The notes: generated from the sequence alone by a model not told the origin. Positions 56,444 to 64,000 are shown, counted from the stretch's first letter. The stretch: DNA of 64,000 nt from Bacillus sp. ISL-7 (GCF_018613065.1 NZ_JAGGQW010000003.1:13072-77071), one strand, 5' to 3'. Numbers and translations: made by a program.

Positions 56444-56494
56444 TAGATAAATTCAGAATAGTGTGCTACAATTTGGTTGGTAGTAGGTACTAAT
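56444..56494 (+). promoter_or_regulatory. desaturase promoter with FapR-like operator
   Basis: TAGATA (56444-56449), 17 nt, TACAAT (56467-56472) forms a promoter. Just downstream, TTGGTAGTAGGTACTAAT (56477-56494) reads on the other strand ATTAGTACCTACTACCAA. Its first 11 bases match the FapR operator ATTAGTACCTA known from B. subtilis fatty-acid genes. The position over the start of transcription is the usual FapR position. The assignment is inference. Confidence 0.55.
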
Positions 56495-56609
56495 ATCAGA
56501 TATTAAAATAACTATTTTTCCAGATTTTATAGGTGGTCCTATTTTTGGAATTTGGAAATAGCGCTTGTCAGAAAACCTAAATAAATTTTTACAACAACGG
56601 GGGATTATG

Positions 56610-57500
56610 ATGTTAACGAATGATTTGGACTTTAGGTTAGAGCCTAAACTTATTGATTTATATGAAGAACATAAAAAACGGTCTGAAAAAATAGATTGGG
56701 GTTACCATGATTTCTTACCATGGGATAAGGCTATGGATTTTCGACGTGTTCCCTGGGATGAAAGTCAGGTCACGCTGCCGCCGTCCATTATTACTGCGGT
56801 TGAAACGGCTCTTTTAACCGAAGTAAACCTGCCATGGTTTACCTCTCATCTCGATCAAACGTTTAAGGGTTCTTTAACGGTTATTAAAGATTTTGTCCAT
56901 ACTTGGACTGCGGAAGAAGATCAGCATTCAAACCTGATTGAAACGTATTTATTAATTACACGCAATGTAGATCCGAAGCGACTCCACCAATTACACAAAC
57001 AAACGGTTGAGAATGGCTGGAATCCTGATTACCATACGCCTTTTGAAACCATGGTTTATACCTCTTTACAAGAACTGGCAACCATGGTTTTTTATAATAA
57101 TGTTGCCAAAGCAGCTGGTTCGCATGATAAGGATTTAGCTAGTCTGCTTCGCCGACTTGCAAAGGATGAAACGTTGCATTATGCCTTTTACAGGGACGTG
57201 ATTAAATTCCATCTGCAACTAGAACCCAATTACTGTTATCATTTAGGACATGTTATTAAGAATTTTCAAATGCCTGGAACAGTAATGCCTGATTTTGAAG
57301 ATCGCATGGCCATTATAGCAAAAGAAGCAAACTACGGCCCTTTGGAATATTTTGATCAAGTTTTAGATGTGATTGTTGATTATTGGGAGTTGGAAAAATT
57401 AAGACCGATTGCACCAGAAGCAGAAAAAGCAAGACTGGACATTCTAAATTATCACGCCCGGTTGAAAAGAGTAAGAGATCGTTTTTATAAAAATAAATAA
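56610..57500 (+). CDS. soluble acyl-ACP desaturase (ferritin-like di-iron)
   Basis: This protein introduces a double bond into acyl-ACP using O2. At 296 residues it belongs to the FA_desaturase_2 family (plant stearoyl-ACP desaturase and mycobacterial DesA). Di-iron ligands are visible as EEDQH (Glu102, Glu103, His106) and DETLH (Glu187, His190), with further Glu in SLQELAT. There are no membrane segments. The ATG at 56610 lies 6 nt after GGGGG; the in-frame TTG at 56565 is not needed. Soluble desaturases are uncommon in Bacillaceae, which mostly use the membrane Des enzyme. The FapR-like site upstream fits a lipid role. Confidence 0.87.
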   Translation: MLTNDLDFRLEPKLIDLYEEHKKRSEKIDWGYHDFLPWDKAMDFRRVPWDESQVTLPPSIITAVETALLTEVNLPWFTSHLDQTFKGSLTVIKDFVHTWTAEEDQHSNLIETYLLITRNVDPKRLHQLHKQTVENGWNPDYHTPFETMVYTSLQELATMVFYNNVAKAAGSHDKDLASLLRRLAKDETLHYAFYRDVIKFHLQLEPNYCYHLGHVIKNFQMPGTVMPDFEDRMAIIAKEANYGPLEYFDQVLDVIVDYWELEKLRPIAPEAEKARLDILNYHARLKRVRDRFYKNK

Positions 57501-57551
57501 GTTGCCCGAATAGAAAGGGAAATATTGCCGGTTTAATCGAAACTTAAACAC

Positions 57552-57580
57552 TTGACAATAAAAATAAGATTTATTATTCT
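57552..57580 (+). promoter_or_regulatory. promoter of the riboswitch-add transcript
   Basis: TTGACA (57552-57557), 17 nt, TATTCT (57575-57580). Transcription would begin about 20 nt before the aptamer. Confidence 0.75.
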
Positions 57581-57604
57581 TGAGCAATAGTAATTTAATA
57601 AAAA

Positions 57605-57721
57605 TTTCGTATAACTCCAATGATATGGTTTGGAGGTCTCTACCAGGAACCTATAAATTCCTGATTACGAAGAAGGTACATGGATGTGTATTTTCTTCGT
57701 AATCAGGAATTTTTTTTTTCA
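57605..57721 (+). ncRNA. purine riboswitch, adenine class, with overlapping terminator
   Basis: The aptamer spans 57605-57671. P1 pairs TTCGTA (57606-57611) with TACGAA (57666-57671), P2 pairs CTCCAA with TTGGAG (57615-57620, 57630-57635), and P3 pairs CAGGAA with TTCCTG (57644-57649, 57658-57663). Conserved TATAA, ATATGG and TCTACC elements are in place. The specificity base in J3/1 (CCTGATTA, position 57665) is U, which in this class selects adenine rather than guanine. A perfect 20-bp terminator stem (57655-57674 with 57693-57712, then T9) uses the 3' sides of P1 and P3. Aptamer and terminator therefore exclude each other, and adenine should switch the gene on. Confidence 0.92.
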
Positions 57722-57760
57722 CTTTTTTACCAAACAAAAATTAGAAGGGAAAGATCCAAC

Positions 57761-58756
57761 ATGAATTTCGCAACCTTACCCAAAATTGAACTTCACTGCC
57801 ATTTAGATGGGAGTCTAAGACCTGAAACAATCATTGATATCGCAAAGAGAGAGAGTATCAGTTTACCCTCTATGAAAACAGACGAGATAAAAAGAGAGCT
57901 CATTGCTCCATTAGACTGCAAATCCTTAGATGAATATTTAGAGAAATTTTCTATTCCTAACTTAGTAATGCAGTCAGCGGAAAATCTTAGAAGGATTTCC
58001 TTTGAACTTTTTGAGGATGCGGCCCGGGAAAATGTGAAATACATGGAAGTAAGATTTGCGCCACTCCTTCATACAGCAGGGGGATTAGACGTTGAAGAAA
58101 TCATTCAAAGCGTCTTAGCTGGAATGAAGGATGCTGAAAAGCAATTTGATATAAAGGGCAACTTGATTCTTTCCTGTATGAGAACGATGTCTGCGGACCG
58201 TGCCTTTGAGGTCGTTGAGAAGGGGAAGAAATTCCTTGGAGAAGGTGTAGTGGCCATCGATTTATGCGCATCGGAAGAGGAAGAGTTTTGTGGGAAATTC
58301 GTAGAACCGATCGCCTTAGCTAGAGAATATGGTTATAGAGTTACGATCCATGCGGGTGAAACAGGCATAGGGAAGAATGTATTAGAGGCGGTTGAACTTT
58401 TAGGTGCAGAGAGAATTGGACACGGCGTATTCATAAAGGATTGTGCTGAAGCATACAACATTGTGAAGGAAAAACATGTCGTCCTTGAAATGTGCCTAAC
58501 AAGTAATGTGCAAACAAAAGCAGTGAACCAGTTTAGTGAACATCCAATCTATCAGTTTCATAAGGATGGTATCAAGGTAACAGTTAATACTGACAACCGG
58601 ACCGTCTCAGATACTACAATGGCGAATGAATGTAACATCGTATTTAAAGAATTCAATATAAGTGAAGATGACTATAAGCAAATTTACCTTAATAGTGTCG
58701 AAGCAAGCTTTGCCGATTCCGAAACAAAGGATATGCTAAAAAAATTTATGCCCTGA
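57761..58756 (+). CDS. add: adenosine deaminase
   Basis: Add deaminates adenosine (and deoxyadenosine) to inosine. This amidohydrolase-fold enzyme has zinc ligands HCH (His12, His14), His197 with catalytic Glu200 in HAGE, and the C-terminal VNTDNRTVSDT, which carries the metal-binding Asp. At 331 residues it has the normal bacterial length. The ATG at 57761 follows AGAAGGGAAAG; the open frame continues upstream through the riboswitch but is not coding there. The adenine riboswitch ties its expression to adenine supply, as known for add in Vibrio vulnificus. Confidence 0.94.
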   Translation: MNFATLPKIELHCHLDGSLRPETIIDIAKRESISLPSMKTDEIKRELIAPLDCKSLDEYLEKFSIPNLVMQSAENLRRISFELFEDAARENVKYMEVRFAPLLHTAGGLDVEEIIQSVLAGMKDAEKQFDIKGNLILSCMRTMSADRAFEVVEKGKKFLGEGVVAIDLCASEEEEFCGKFVEPIALAREYGYRVTIHAGETGIGKNVLEAVELLGAERIGHGVFIKDCAEAYNIVKEKHVVLEMCLTSNVQTKAVNQFSEHPIYQFHKDGIKVTVNTDNRTVSDTTMANECNIVFKEFNISEDDYKQIYLNSVEASFADSETKDMLKKFMP

Positions 58757-58774
58757 GAAAAAAGTAGAATGAAA

Positions 58775-58820
58775 GGTGTCAGGCACCATGTGAATTTTTC
58801 ACATGGTGCCTGACACCTTT
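58775..58820. repeat. dispersed palindrome, copy 5 with variant core
   Basis: The outer arms are identical (58775-58787 and 58805-58817), but the core is replaced by ATGTGAA-TTTTTC-ACAT. T-rich sequence follows, and it ends the add transcript. Confidence 0.9.
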
Positions 58821-58920
58821 TCTATTTTTTGAGGAATTTTAAATAACGGGACAGGCTTTCACCAAGTTTTCACTTTTCTCTATTAGACTTCAGGTATCAA
58901 GTAGAAAGGAGGAAAGAGAG

Positions 58921-59334
58921 ATGAATACGAAAGTGAGAAAAGGTATTCTCTGGGGTGTGGGAATCGCTGTCATGATTTTGGTGGTCAATGTATTCCACTA
59001 TTTATTTAGCGGTCATAGTCATAGTAGTTATGCGAATAGACCGCACGGATATGGCCCTGGACCTGGAGGGGCCATGGGACAACAAGGTGGCTTTGGTTCT
59101 CGCCAGCTTATGAACGGACCGCACCACGGCGGAGGGGTTCCTTGGCTCGGCCTTCTAATTGGACTAGCTGTTGTGGTCCTCTTAGTGAGATGGTTTAGAA
59201 AGAAGGAAAAGGTCTCATCGATGAAACAATTTATTAACACACCAGTGGGTTCACATATACCGGTAATAAATCAAAATGCAAGTATTTTAGATACATGGGA
59301 AAAAAATTTAACCAATAAAAAGGAGAATGTGTAA
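58921..59334 (+). CDS. small membrane protein with Gly/His-rich loop, upstream of pspA
   Basis: This 137-residue protein is unrecognised. TM1 is at about 9-29. A loop at 30-73 is rich in Gly, His, Pro and Asn (GYGPGPGGAMGQQGGFG, MNGPHHGGG). TM2 is at about 75-92, followed by a cationic cytoplasmic tail of about 45 residues (RWFRKKEK). AAAGGAGG precedes the ATG. It is followed at 1 bp by pspA and then a two-component system, so a membrane partner or sensor in an envelope-stress response is likely. The loop could bind metal; this is speculation. Confidence 0.8.
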   Translation: MNTKVRKGILWGVGIAVMILVVNVFHYLFSGHSHSSYANRPHGYGPGPGGAMGQQGGFGSRQLMNGPHHGGGVPWLGLLIGLAVVVLLVRWFRKKEKVSSMKQFINTPVGSHIPVINQNASILDTWEKNLTNKKENV

Positions 59335-59335
59335 A

Positions 59336-60022
59336 ATGGGTATTTTTAAAAGAGTGAAGACGATAACGATGGCAGAAATCAATGGGTTACTAGATGGAAT
59401 CGAGGATCCAATTGCGATGTTAAATGAATATTCACGAGAAATGGAGCAAGAAATTCTAAAAGGCCAGAAAGCCTTGTCTCGTCAAATTTTTGTGGAGAAT
59501 AAACAAGCTGCTCTCATTTTGGAAACCGAAGGATTAGTAACAAAGCGTACCCGTCAAGCAAAACTAGCAATTGAACAGAGTGAGGATGGAATCGCGAAGT
59601 TAGCGGTGCAAGAGAAACTAGTCCATGAAAAGCAGCTAGACCTTTACAAGCAACAATATGAAGCGGTTAAAGCCCAAACTCAAATTCTTATCGAAAAATT
59701 AAATGAGCTGAAAGAGACCTATAACCAAATGCAGCATAAGAAAATTCTTTTAGCATCCCGCGCGAATGTGGCGCAGTCGATGAAGCAGATTCAAAATGCA
59801 ACAGTGTCCTTCCAAACGGACAACATTACAAGAGGTGTGGCCCGTGCGGAGGAACGGATTTTAATGATGGAAGCAGAGGCACAAGCTGGTCAGCAGTTTT
59901 CCGCACCGTTAGCCCAGTATGATGCAGCGTACAGCAACTTTGTAAACGAAGAAGAATTGAATAAGGAACTTGAAAAGCTAAAAAATGAAAAAGTACTGCA
60001 ATTAGAAGAAATCGTAAAATAG
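59336..60022 (+). CDS. PspA/IM30-family membrane-stress protein
   Basis: This 228-residue protein is mostly coiled coil. It starts MGIFKRVKTITMAEINGLLD and continues DPIAMLNEYSREMEQEI, the N-terminal amphipathic helix and first helix typical of PspA, LiaH and Vipp1. Such proteins bind and stabilise damaged membrane as large oligomers. The ATG at 59336 follows AAAGGAG, starting 1 bp after the membrane protein gene. A terminator follows, then a separately transcribed two-component pair that may control the operon. Confidence 0.9.
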   Translation: MGIFKRVKTITMAEINGLLDGIEDPIAMLNEYSREMEQEILKGQKALSRQIFVENKQAALILETEGLVTKRTRQAKLAIEQSEDGIAKLAVQEKLVHEKQLDLYKQQYEAVKAQTQILIEKLNELKETYNQMQHKKILLASRANVAQSMKQIQNATVSFQTDNITRGVARAEERILMMEAEAQAGQQFSAPLAQYDAAYSNFVNEEELNKELEKLKNEKVLQLEEIVK

Positions 60023-60029
60023 GACGAGA

Positions 60030-60066
60030 AAGGAGCACCCATGATTTATGGTGCTTCCTTTTTTAT
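60030..60066 (+). terminator. intrinsic terminator after pspA
   Basis: The stem pairs GGAGCACCCA with TGGTGCTTCC (one wobble), with a short loop and T6. Confidence 0.85.
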
Positions 60067-60175
60067 ATCCTTATCTTTTCTTTTCTTAAGCAAACTTTAA
60101 GATTGCGATGCTAGATTTGTGTTACTAGAGATGAATAGATTCATCTAAAAATCTATCTCAAAAGGGGTTCATACC

Positions 60176-60850
60176 ATGAATATATTATTAGCAGAAGATG
60201 ATATACGTCTCGGAGAGCTGATTGTTTATATGCTTAAAAAGAAGGGCGGATACCAGGCTGAGTGGGTAGTAGACGGAGAAGATACCTACTATTACGCCAC
60301 CTCTGCCCACTACGATGTAGTAATCATGGACTGGATGATGCCAAATGGGACGGGTGTAGAAATTTGCAGCCGATTGCGTAAACAGGGTTATTCGGGTGCA
60401 ATTCTGATGTTAACCGCAAAAGATACCGTTGGTGACCGAATCGAGGGATTAGATTCTGGTGCGGATGATTACCTTGTCAAACCATTCGAAATTGACGAAC
60501 TTTTAGCTCGGCTGCGTGCACTTTCCCGCCGGAATTATGCACCAATTTTGGAGGACGAGATCCAAATTCATGGATTGGTTCTGAATCGGAAGAGCCATAT
60601 TGTACGTTTAGATCGAGAGGAAATTCAACTAAGCCCTCGTGAATTTCAGTTATTAGATTTAATGGTGAAAAATAAGGGACAGGTCCTGCCGCGTGAGGTA
60701 ATTCTTGAGCGAATCTGGGGCTTTGATTCAGAGGTAGCCCCTAAAACCATAGATGCGACAGTCAAATTAATCCGAAAGAAACTCCAATCTTTCGGAAAAC
60801 AAAATTTGCTTCAAAGCATCAGAGGGGTAGGGTATAAGTTTGGTAACTAA
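60176..60850 (+). CDS. OmpR-family response regulator
   Basis: The receiver has AEDD, phospho-acceptor Asp52 (IMDWMMPNGTG) and Lys in LVKPFE. The winged-helix domain has LSPREFQLLDLMV and KTIDATVKLIRKKL. At 224 residues it is full length. AAAGGGG lies upstream. It is coupled to the kinase by an 11-nt overlap and sits next to the pspA operon. Confidence 0.93.
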   Translation: MNILLAEDDIRLGELIVYMLKKKGGYQAEWVVDGEDTYYYATSAHYDVVIMDWMMPNGTGVEICSRLRKQGYSGAILMLTAKDTVGDRIEGLDSGADDYLVKPFEIDELLARLRALSRRNYAPILEDEIQIHGLVLNRKSHIVRLDREEIQLSPREFQLLDLMVKNKGQVLPREVILERIWGFDSEVAPKTIDATVKLIRKKLQSFGKQNLLQSIRGVGYKFGN

Positions 60851-62246
60851 ATTTAGCTCATTCATACAGACATTCACAAACCTAGGTGAAAAAGATATTT
60901 TTAAGAGCACACAAGGCCGATTAACACGCATATATGGTGGACTGCTCATGCTCTTTCTAATCTTTTTTATTTCGATCGTTTATATCGTCCTACACGTTGT
61001 TATCCTAAACAACCAGGAACGAGAACTTCAATCATTAGTGAATCAGGAAGCAAATTTTATTGAGAGTTATTTATTAAAAAATGAACAGAATGATCTTCAA
61101 GGAATGGATGACCAAGAGTTGGTGTTTGCTGGAGTCAATCAGTTCTTTTATTATATGGTTAATTCTAAGGGAGAAATCATCATGGGGAATGAATCGGATC
61201 CCCGCTTGCGCTCTGATTTACTGCAGCTAATAAATGGAAGATTTCAAAACGAAAGAGAAATTCGAAAGGAAACACTGCATGATGAAGGAAATTCAAACGG
61301 AAGGGGAATGAAGGGGGGCTTTCATCCGCGTGAGGCACCTAAAGATATTCGTCTAATAATTACAAGTCGAGCCGTTTACGACAAAGGTCAATTCATTGGG
61401 CAGTTGTATGTGGGAAAAGATATTACATTTACGTATCAGTTATTCCACTCTCTATTGCTGATTCTGATAGCAATAGGCAGCTTGTTTTTGGGTATCGCCA
61501 TCTATATGAGTGTAGTTATGTCAAAAAAAGCGATGATTCCGATTAGCGGTGCATTTACAAGGCAGCGCGAATTCGTGGCAGATGCCTCACATGAATTACG
61601 AACACCATTGAGTGTCTTGCTCTCCTCGATCGATGCGGTGGAAATGACAATCGAACCACAACAGAGAGACATGGTAGAGAAAATACTTTCGAATATGAGG
61701 CAAGAAGTGAGGCGGATGACACATTTGGTGAGCGATCTATTAACCTTAGCCCGTTCCGACTCAAATACAATCCAACTTAGTCTAGAGACCTTTGACTTCC
61801 GTCCTCAGGCAGAAACTGCAATTGAGTCCGTCCGTCCTCTGGCAGTTTCCAAACAAATCACATTCCAATTGAATACACTGGGTTCGCTGATTACAGTCGG
61901 TGATCCGCAAAGACTATCACAGCTATTATATATACTTTTAGACAATGCGATAAAATACACCCCGCAGGGCGGTGAAGTTAAGCTCTCACTATCAATAGTA
62001 GGACAACAGCTTTGTATCTTTGTTCAGGACACAGGAATCGGAATTAGGCCAGAGGATTATCAACGTATTTTCGAACGTTTTTACAGGTCCGATAAATCTC
62101 GTTCCCGGCAAATGGGAGGGTATGGTTTGGGACTTTCTATTGCCAAGTGGATCGTTGACACACATAAAGGGACCATTAAAGTTACGAGTGAACTCGGCAA
62201 AGGGAGTACATTTATGATTTATATTCCACTTGTTTTTAAAGCTTAG
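60840..62246 (+). CDS. sensor histidine kinase
   Basis: TM1 is at about 31-55. An extracellular sensor of about 145 residues follows, including a Gly/Arg-rich stretch NSNGRGMKGGFHPRE, and TM2 is at about 204-226. HisKA has SHELRTP (His251), and the ATPase motifs are NAIKYTPQGG, DTGIGI and GYGLGLSIAKW. The TTG start at 60840 overlaps the regulator gene; the exact start is uncertain because no ideal ribosome site is visible. It probably senses envelope stress, given pspA nearby. Confidence 0.88.
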   Translation: MVTKFSSFIQTFTNLGEKDIFKSTQGRLTRIYGGLLMLFLIFFISIVYIVLHVVILNNQERELQSLVNQEANFIESYLLKNEQNDLQGMDDQELVFAGVNQFFYYMVNSKGEIIMGNESDPRLRSDLLQLINGRFQNEREIRKETLHDEGNSNGRGMKGGFHPREAPKDIRLIITSRAVYDKGQFIGQLYVGKDITFTYQLFHSLLLILIAIGSLFLGIAIYMSVVMSKKAMIPISGAFTRQREFVADASHELRTPLSVLLSSIDAVEMTIEPQQRDMVEKILSNMRQEVRRMTHLVSDLLTLARSDSNTIQLSLETFDFRPQAETAIESVRPLAVSKQITFQLNTLGSLITVGDPQRLSQLLYILLDNAIKYTPQGGEVKLSLSIVGQQLCIFVQDTGIGIRPEDYQRIFERFYRSDKSRSRQMGGYGLGLSIAKWIVDTHKGTIKVTSELGKGSTFMIYIPLVFKA

Positions 62247-62374
62247 ATTTGATTAGAACATGTCGTTGTGATCATTTTCGGTACACGAACGGCCTTCTTT
62301 GTAGAATCCAGAATCACTTTATCCTCGTCAAGTAGCGTACCGTCAATATCAAAAAACACAATAGGCTTTGTCAT
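62243..62374 (-). pseudogene. N-terminal fragment of a HAD-superfamily (Cof-type) phosphatase
   Basis: The 43 residues begin MTKPIVFFDIDGTLLDEDK, the HAD motif I (DxDGTLL) with the usual start, then lose similarity and stop at TAA 62243. Full Cof-type phosphatases are about 260 residues. GGAGGGG lies 6 nt before the ATG, so translation signals remain intact. The gene end overlaps the kinase stop codon tail to tail, suggesting that the 3' part was deleted there. Confidence 0.7.
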
Positions 62375-62464
62375 TTTCTACCCCTCCGTTAAACACAACA
62401 CGGTCGTTACGCTCAGAGGATTCCGATCACGCCGGCATCGTGTTGTGAGCTCCTGCAAAAACAG

Positions 62465-62493
62465 AATATTTTATGAAACGCGTTTCAGGTCAA
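62465..62493 (-). promoter_or_regulatory. promoter with LacI-type palindrome in its spacer
   Basis: Read leftward, TTGACC (62493-62488) is followed by the perfect palindrome TGAAACGCGTTTCA (62487-62474) and a weak -10 AATATT (62470-62465; 17-nt spacing). An operator inside the spacer would block polymerase. A 10-bp inverted repeat (AAAACAGAAT 62458-62467 and ATTCTGTTTT 62510-62519) surrounds it. The likely repressor is the LacI protein encoded just upstream. Confidence 0.55.
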
Positions 62494-62572
62494 GTGGTTT
62501 GTAAAAAAAATTCTGTTTTAGCAGTTCCTTTAATGTAAGAATTCGAAGGGAGAGGACAAGTGATGCTTGAGA

Positions 62573-63538
62573 TTATACTGTTTTTCGCTCAATTAATTTC
62601 ACGGGAATTTCATTTTGTGCAATCTCTTCATTTTTGATGATTCCTTGTAAAAATAGTTTCCGGCCCATATCCTCAAGGGGGATTTCAATTGTGGTGATAT
62701 TCATCATTTTAGCAATTGGTTGATTATTGAAACCGATAAGTGCGAGATCATTTGGTATCGTAACATCTAGATTTTGTGCACAAGTTAAAATCCCTGCTGC
62801 GACCTCATCGCTCGTCACTAGCAATGCTGTCGGAGGATTAGACATTTGTTTAATCCGATTTACTACCTTTTCTCCATGCTCAAAGTGAAGACATTCCTCA
62901 AAAATATAAGCTGGGTCAAAAGGCAAATGATAGTTCTTGATAAAATGCTTATAGGCTAAATCCCTGTTTCTACTATTCGTACCTGATTTACGTCCAATGC
63001 AGTAACCAATTTTGTGATGACCTTTTTGATGCAAGTAATCTAAAGCAAACATGAAACTTTTATAGTGATCCACAAATATCGAAGATACTTTTTCGCCTCT
63101 AGTATCTTCACACAAAACAATGGGTCCAAAAGGTAAATACGCTTCGATTGTCGACCACGCACACTTTCTAGAACAAATAATTAGCGCATCAATCTGCTTT
63201 TGTTTGAGCATTTGAAGGGCTTCTAATTCCCTAGTCTCCACGTAATTGGTCTGAAATAAAACCAACTTGTAGTTGTTTTGTAACGCTTCATTCGCTATCC
63301 CTTTAATTAATAGTGCAAAGTAAGGGTGATCGATAAAAGGAACAACGACACCAACAAGAAAGGTTTTCCCCATACTTAAATGGACGGCATTCATATTTTG
63401 TTGGTAATTACTCTGTTTAATCGCTTCTAATACGGCACCCCTTTTTTCTTCACTTACATAAGGATGATTATTTAACACTCGAGAAACTGTTGTGACAGAT
63501 ACACCTGCCATCTTCGCCACATCTTTAATGTTTGTCAT
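62573..63538 (-). CDS. LacI-family transcriptional regulator
   Basis: This 321-residue repressor has the N-terminal helix-turn-helix MTNIKDVAKMAGVSVTTVSR, a hinge and a sugar-binding-like sensor domain (VGVVVPFIDHPYFALLIKGI, GYCIGRKSG, ALLVTSDEVAAGIL, LIGFNNQPIAKMM). The start at 63538 has AAGGAAGG about 10 nt upstream; a longer frame to 63604 would add 22 residues and run through a repeat half-arm. The effector is unknown. Its present downstream gene is only a HAD fragment, so its original regulon may be lost or elsewhere. Confidence 0.9.
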   Translation of the reverse strand: MTNIKDVAKMAGVSVTTVSRVLNNHPYVSEEKRGAVLEAIKQSNYQQNMNAVHLSMGKTFLVGVVVPFIDHPYFALLIKGIANEALQNNYKLVLFQTNYVETRELEALQMLKQKQIDALIICSRKCAWSTIEAYLPFGPIVLCEDTRGEKVSSIFVDHYKSFMFALDYLHQKGHHKIGYCIGRKSGTNSRNRDLAYKHFIKNYHLPFDPAYIFEECLHFEHGEKVVNRIKQMSNPPTALLVTSDEVAAGILTCAQNLDVTIPNDLALIGFNNQPIAKMMNITTIEIPLEDMGRKLFLQGIIKNEEIAQNEIPVKLIERKTV

Positions 63539-63556
63539 ACAAGTACCTTCCTTAGC

Positions 63557-63569
63557 GGTGCGTGACACC
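63557..63569. repeat. solitary half-arm of the dispersed palindrome in the lacI 5' leader
   Basis: GGTGCGTGACACC differs at one base from the standard right arm. It lies about 20 bp before the regulator start. Confidence 0.6.
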
Positions 63570-63666
63570 ATTGCATTCCCGCGTTTTTCAGTTAATCTTT
63601 GCATAATTGTTTTATTGTAACTTTATCCTAAAAATAAAAATAATATATTTGTTTGTAGAATACTAG

Positions 63667-63695
63667 TTGACTTTATTAATATACAATAGTAATAT
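63667..63695 (+). promoter_or_regulatory. rrn promoter, distal
   Basis: TTGACT (63667-63672), 17 nt, TAATAT (63690-63695). Confidence 0.6.
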
Positions 63696-63762
63696 AGTAA
63701 ATCTGATGAGGGCATTGCGAAAGAGGATATGATATCCCTTAAAAAAATAATCCTTCACCAGT

Positions 63763-63790
63763 TGACAAAAATGATATTGATTGATATGAT
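63763..63790 (+). promoter_or_regulatory. rrn promoter, middle
   Basis: A consensus TTGACA (63763-63768) lies 16 nt from TATGAT (63785-63790). Confidence 0.8.
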
Positions 63791-63832
63791 AGTAACCTCG
63801 CTGATTCAAATAATATTATTTAAAAATAATGT

Positions 63833-63894
63833 TTGACTTTATTGAGGCGAGATGATACAATGTTATTCTGTCACAAAATAGTTCTTTGAAAACT
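63833..63894 (+). promoter_or_regulatory. rrn promoter, proximal, with boxA antitermination element
   Basis: TTGACT (63833-63838), 17 nt, TACAAT (63856-63861) forms the promoter. GTTCTTTGAAAACT (63881-63894) is the boxA-like leader element found before Bacillus 16S genes. It loads Nus factors against premature termination. Confidence 0.8.
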
Positions 63895-63985
63895 AAACAA
63901 AGCAGAAACGTCAATAAAATTTTTATTAGTGAATCTTTCGTAAGAAAGTTCACTTTAGCCAACGTAACAAAATGAGCGAATCAAC

Positions 63986-64000
63986 TTTCTTGGAGAGTTT
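63986..64000 (+). rRNA. 16S ribosomal RNA, first 15 bases only
   Basis: TTTCTTGGAGAGTTT aligns with the Bacillus 16S 5' end (TTTATCGGAGAGTTT, which continues GATCCTGG). The gene runs out of the window. Confidence 0.85.

Noticed and set aside
62474..62487. TGAAACGCGTTTCA as a CcpA cre box
   Set aside because: The fixed central CG is out of register with the cre consensus; a local LacI operator fits better.
62268..62504. 78-codon rightward open frame
   Set aside because: Antisense to the HAD phosphatase fragment, which has a proper ribosome site and motif.

Overview
The window is low-GC Firmicute DNA, and the gene set points to an aerobic or facultative Bacillaceae member (Bacillus/Neobacillus-like). 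The evidence is GlpP antitermination, TcyP, BmrA, ScoAB, GGAGG ribosome-binding sites, cre boxes and tandem rRNA promoters. It carries about 47 credible genes or gene remnants and ends exactly at the 5' end of a 16S rRNA gene. The species cannot be named from sequence alone.

Bases 1-23000 form a galactoside island. It starts with a GH36 alpha-galactosidase cut by the window edge, then a Leloir operon galK-galE-galT-galM-galR with a 12-bp inverted repeat over the galK promoter. Next come a secreted esterase and two divergent secreted GH3 glycosidases. A membrane-anchored sugar-binding sensor, a LytS/YesM-type kinase and a YesN-type regulator follow, directly upstream of mglB-mglA-mglC. mglB and mglA are separated by a tandem array of about 125-bp repeats. 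A second, complete GH36 gene is at 34265-36457.

Bases 23000-34100 hold an amidohydrolase and a ketone-body/3-hydroxybutyrate module: scoAB, a GntP-family permease and a 3-hydroxybutyrate dehydrogenase. Two near-perfect sigma-54 promoters and an adjacent GAFTGA enhancer-binding protein go with it, and the permease promoter also has a cre box. A bmrA-type ABC exporter fused into an operon with a two-component system follows.

Bases 36458-45900 are a glycerol regulon: glpABC (anaerobic-type dehydrogenase), glpP, glpFK and glpD. The glpA, glpF and glpD transcripts each start with a leader containing an intrinsic terminator next to a GAGACTC-like motif, suggesting that one antiterminator (GlpP) controls all three.

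Bases 45900-64000 are mixed. They contain tcyP behind two perfect palindromes, dioxygenase-like and flavin oxidoreductase genes, two small proteins and an NRDE protein. A decayed stretch follows: a UPF0173 hydrolase with an internal deletion, a glycosyltransferase with an internal deletion, and a truncated UDP-glucose dehydrogenase. A soluble acyl-ACP desaturase lies behind a FapR-like site. An adenine riboswitch precedes adenosine deaminase. The region ends with a PspA/two-component envelope-stress cluster, a HAD-phosphatase fragment, a LacI regulator and rrn promoters.

A family of 50-bp perfect or near-perfect palindromes (GGTGTCAGGCACC...GGTGCCTGACACC around a GTGGAC...GTCCAC core) sits at gene ends throughout the window. 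It is the most conspicuous structure not explained by genes.
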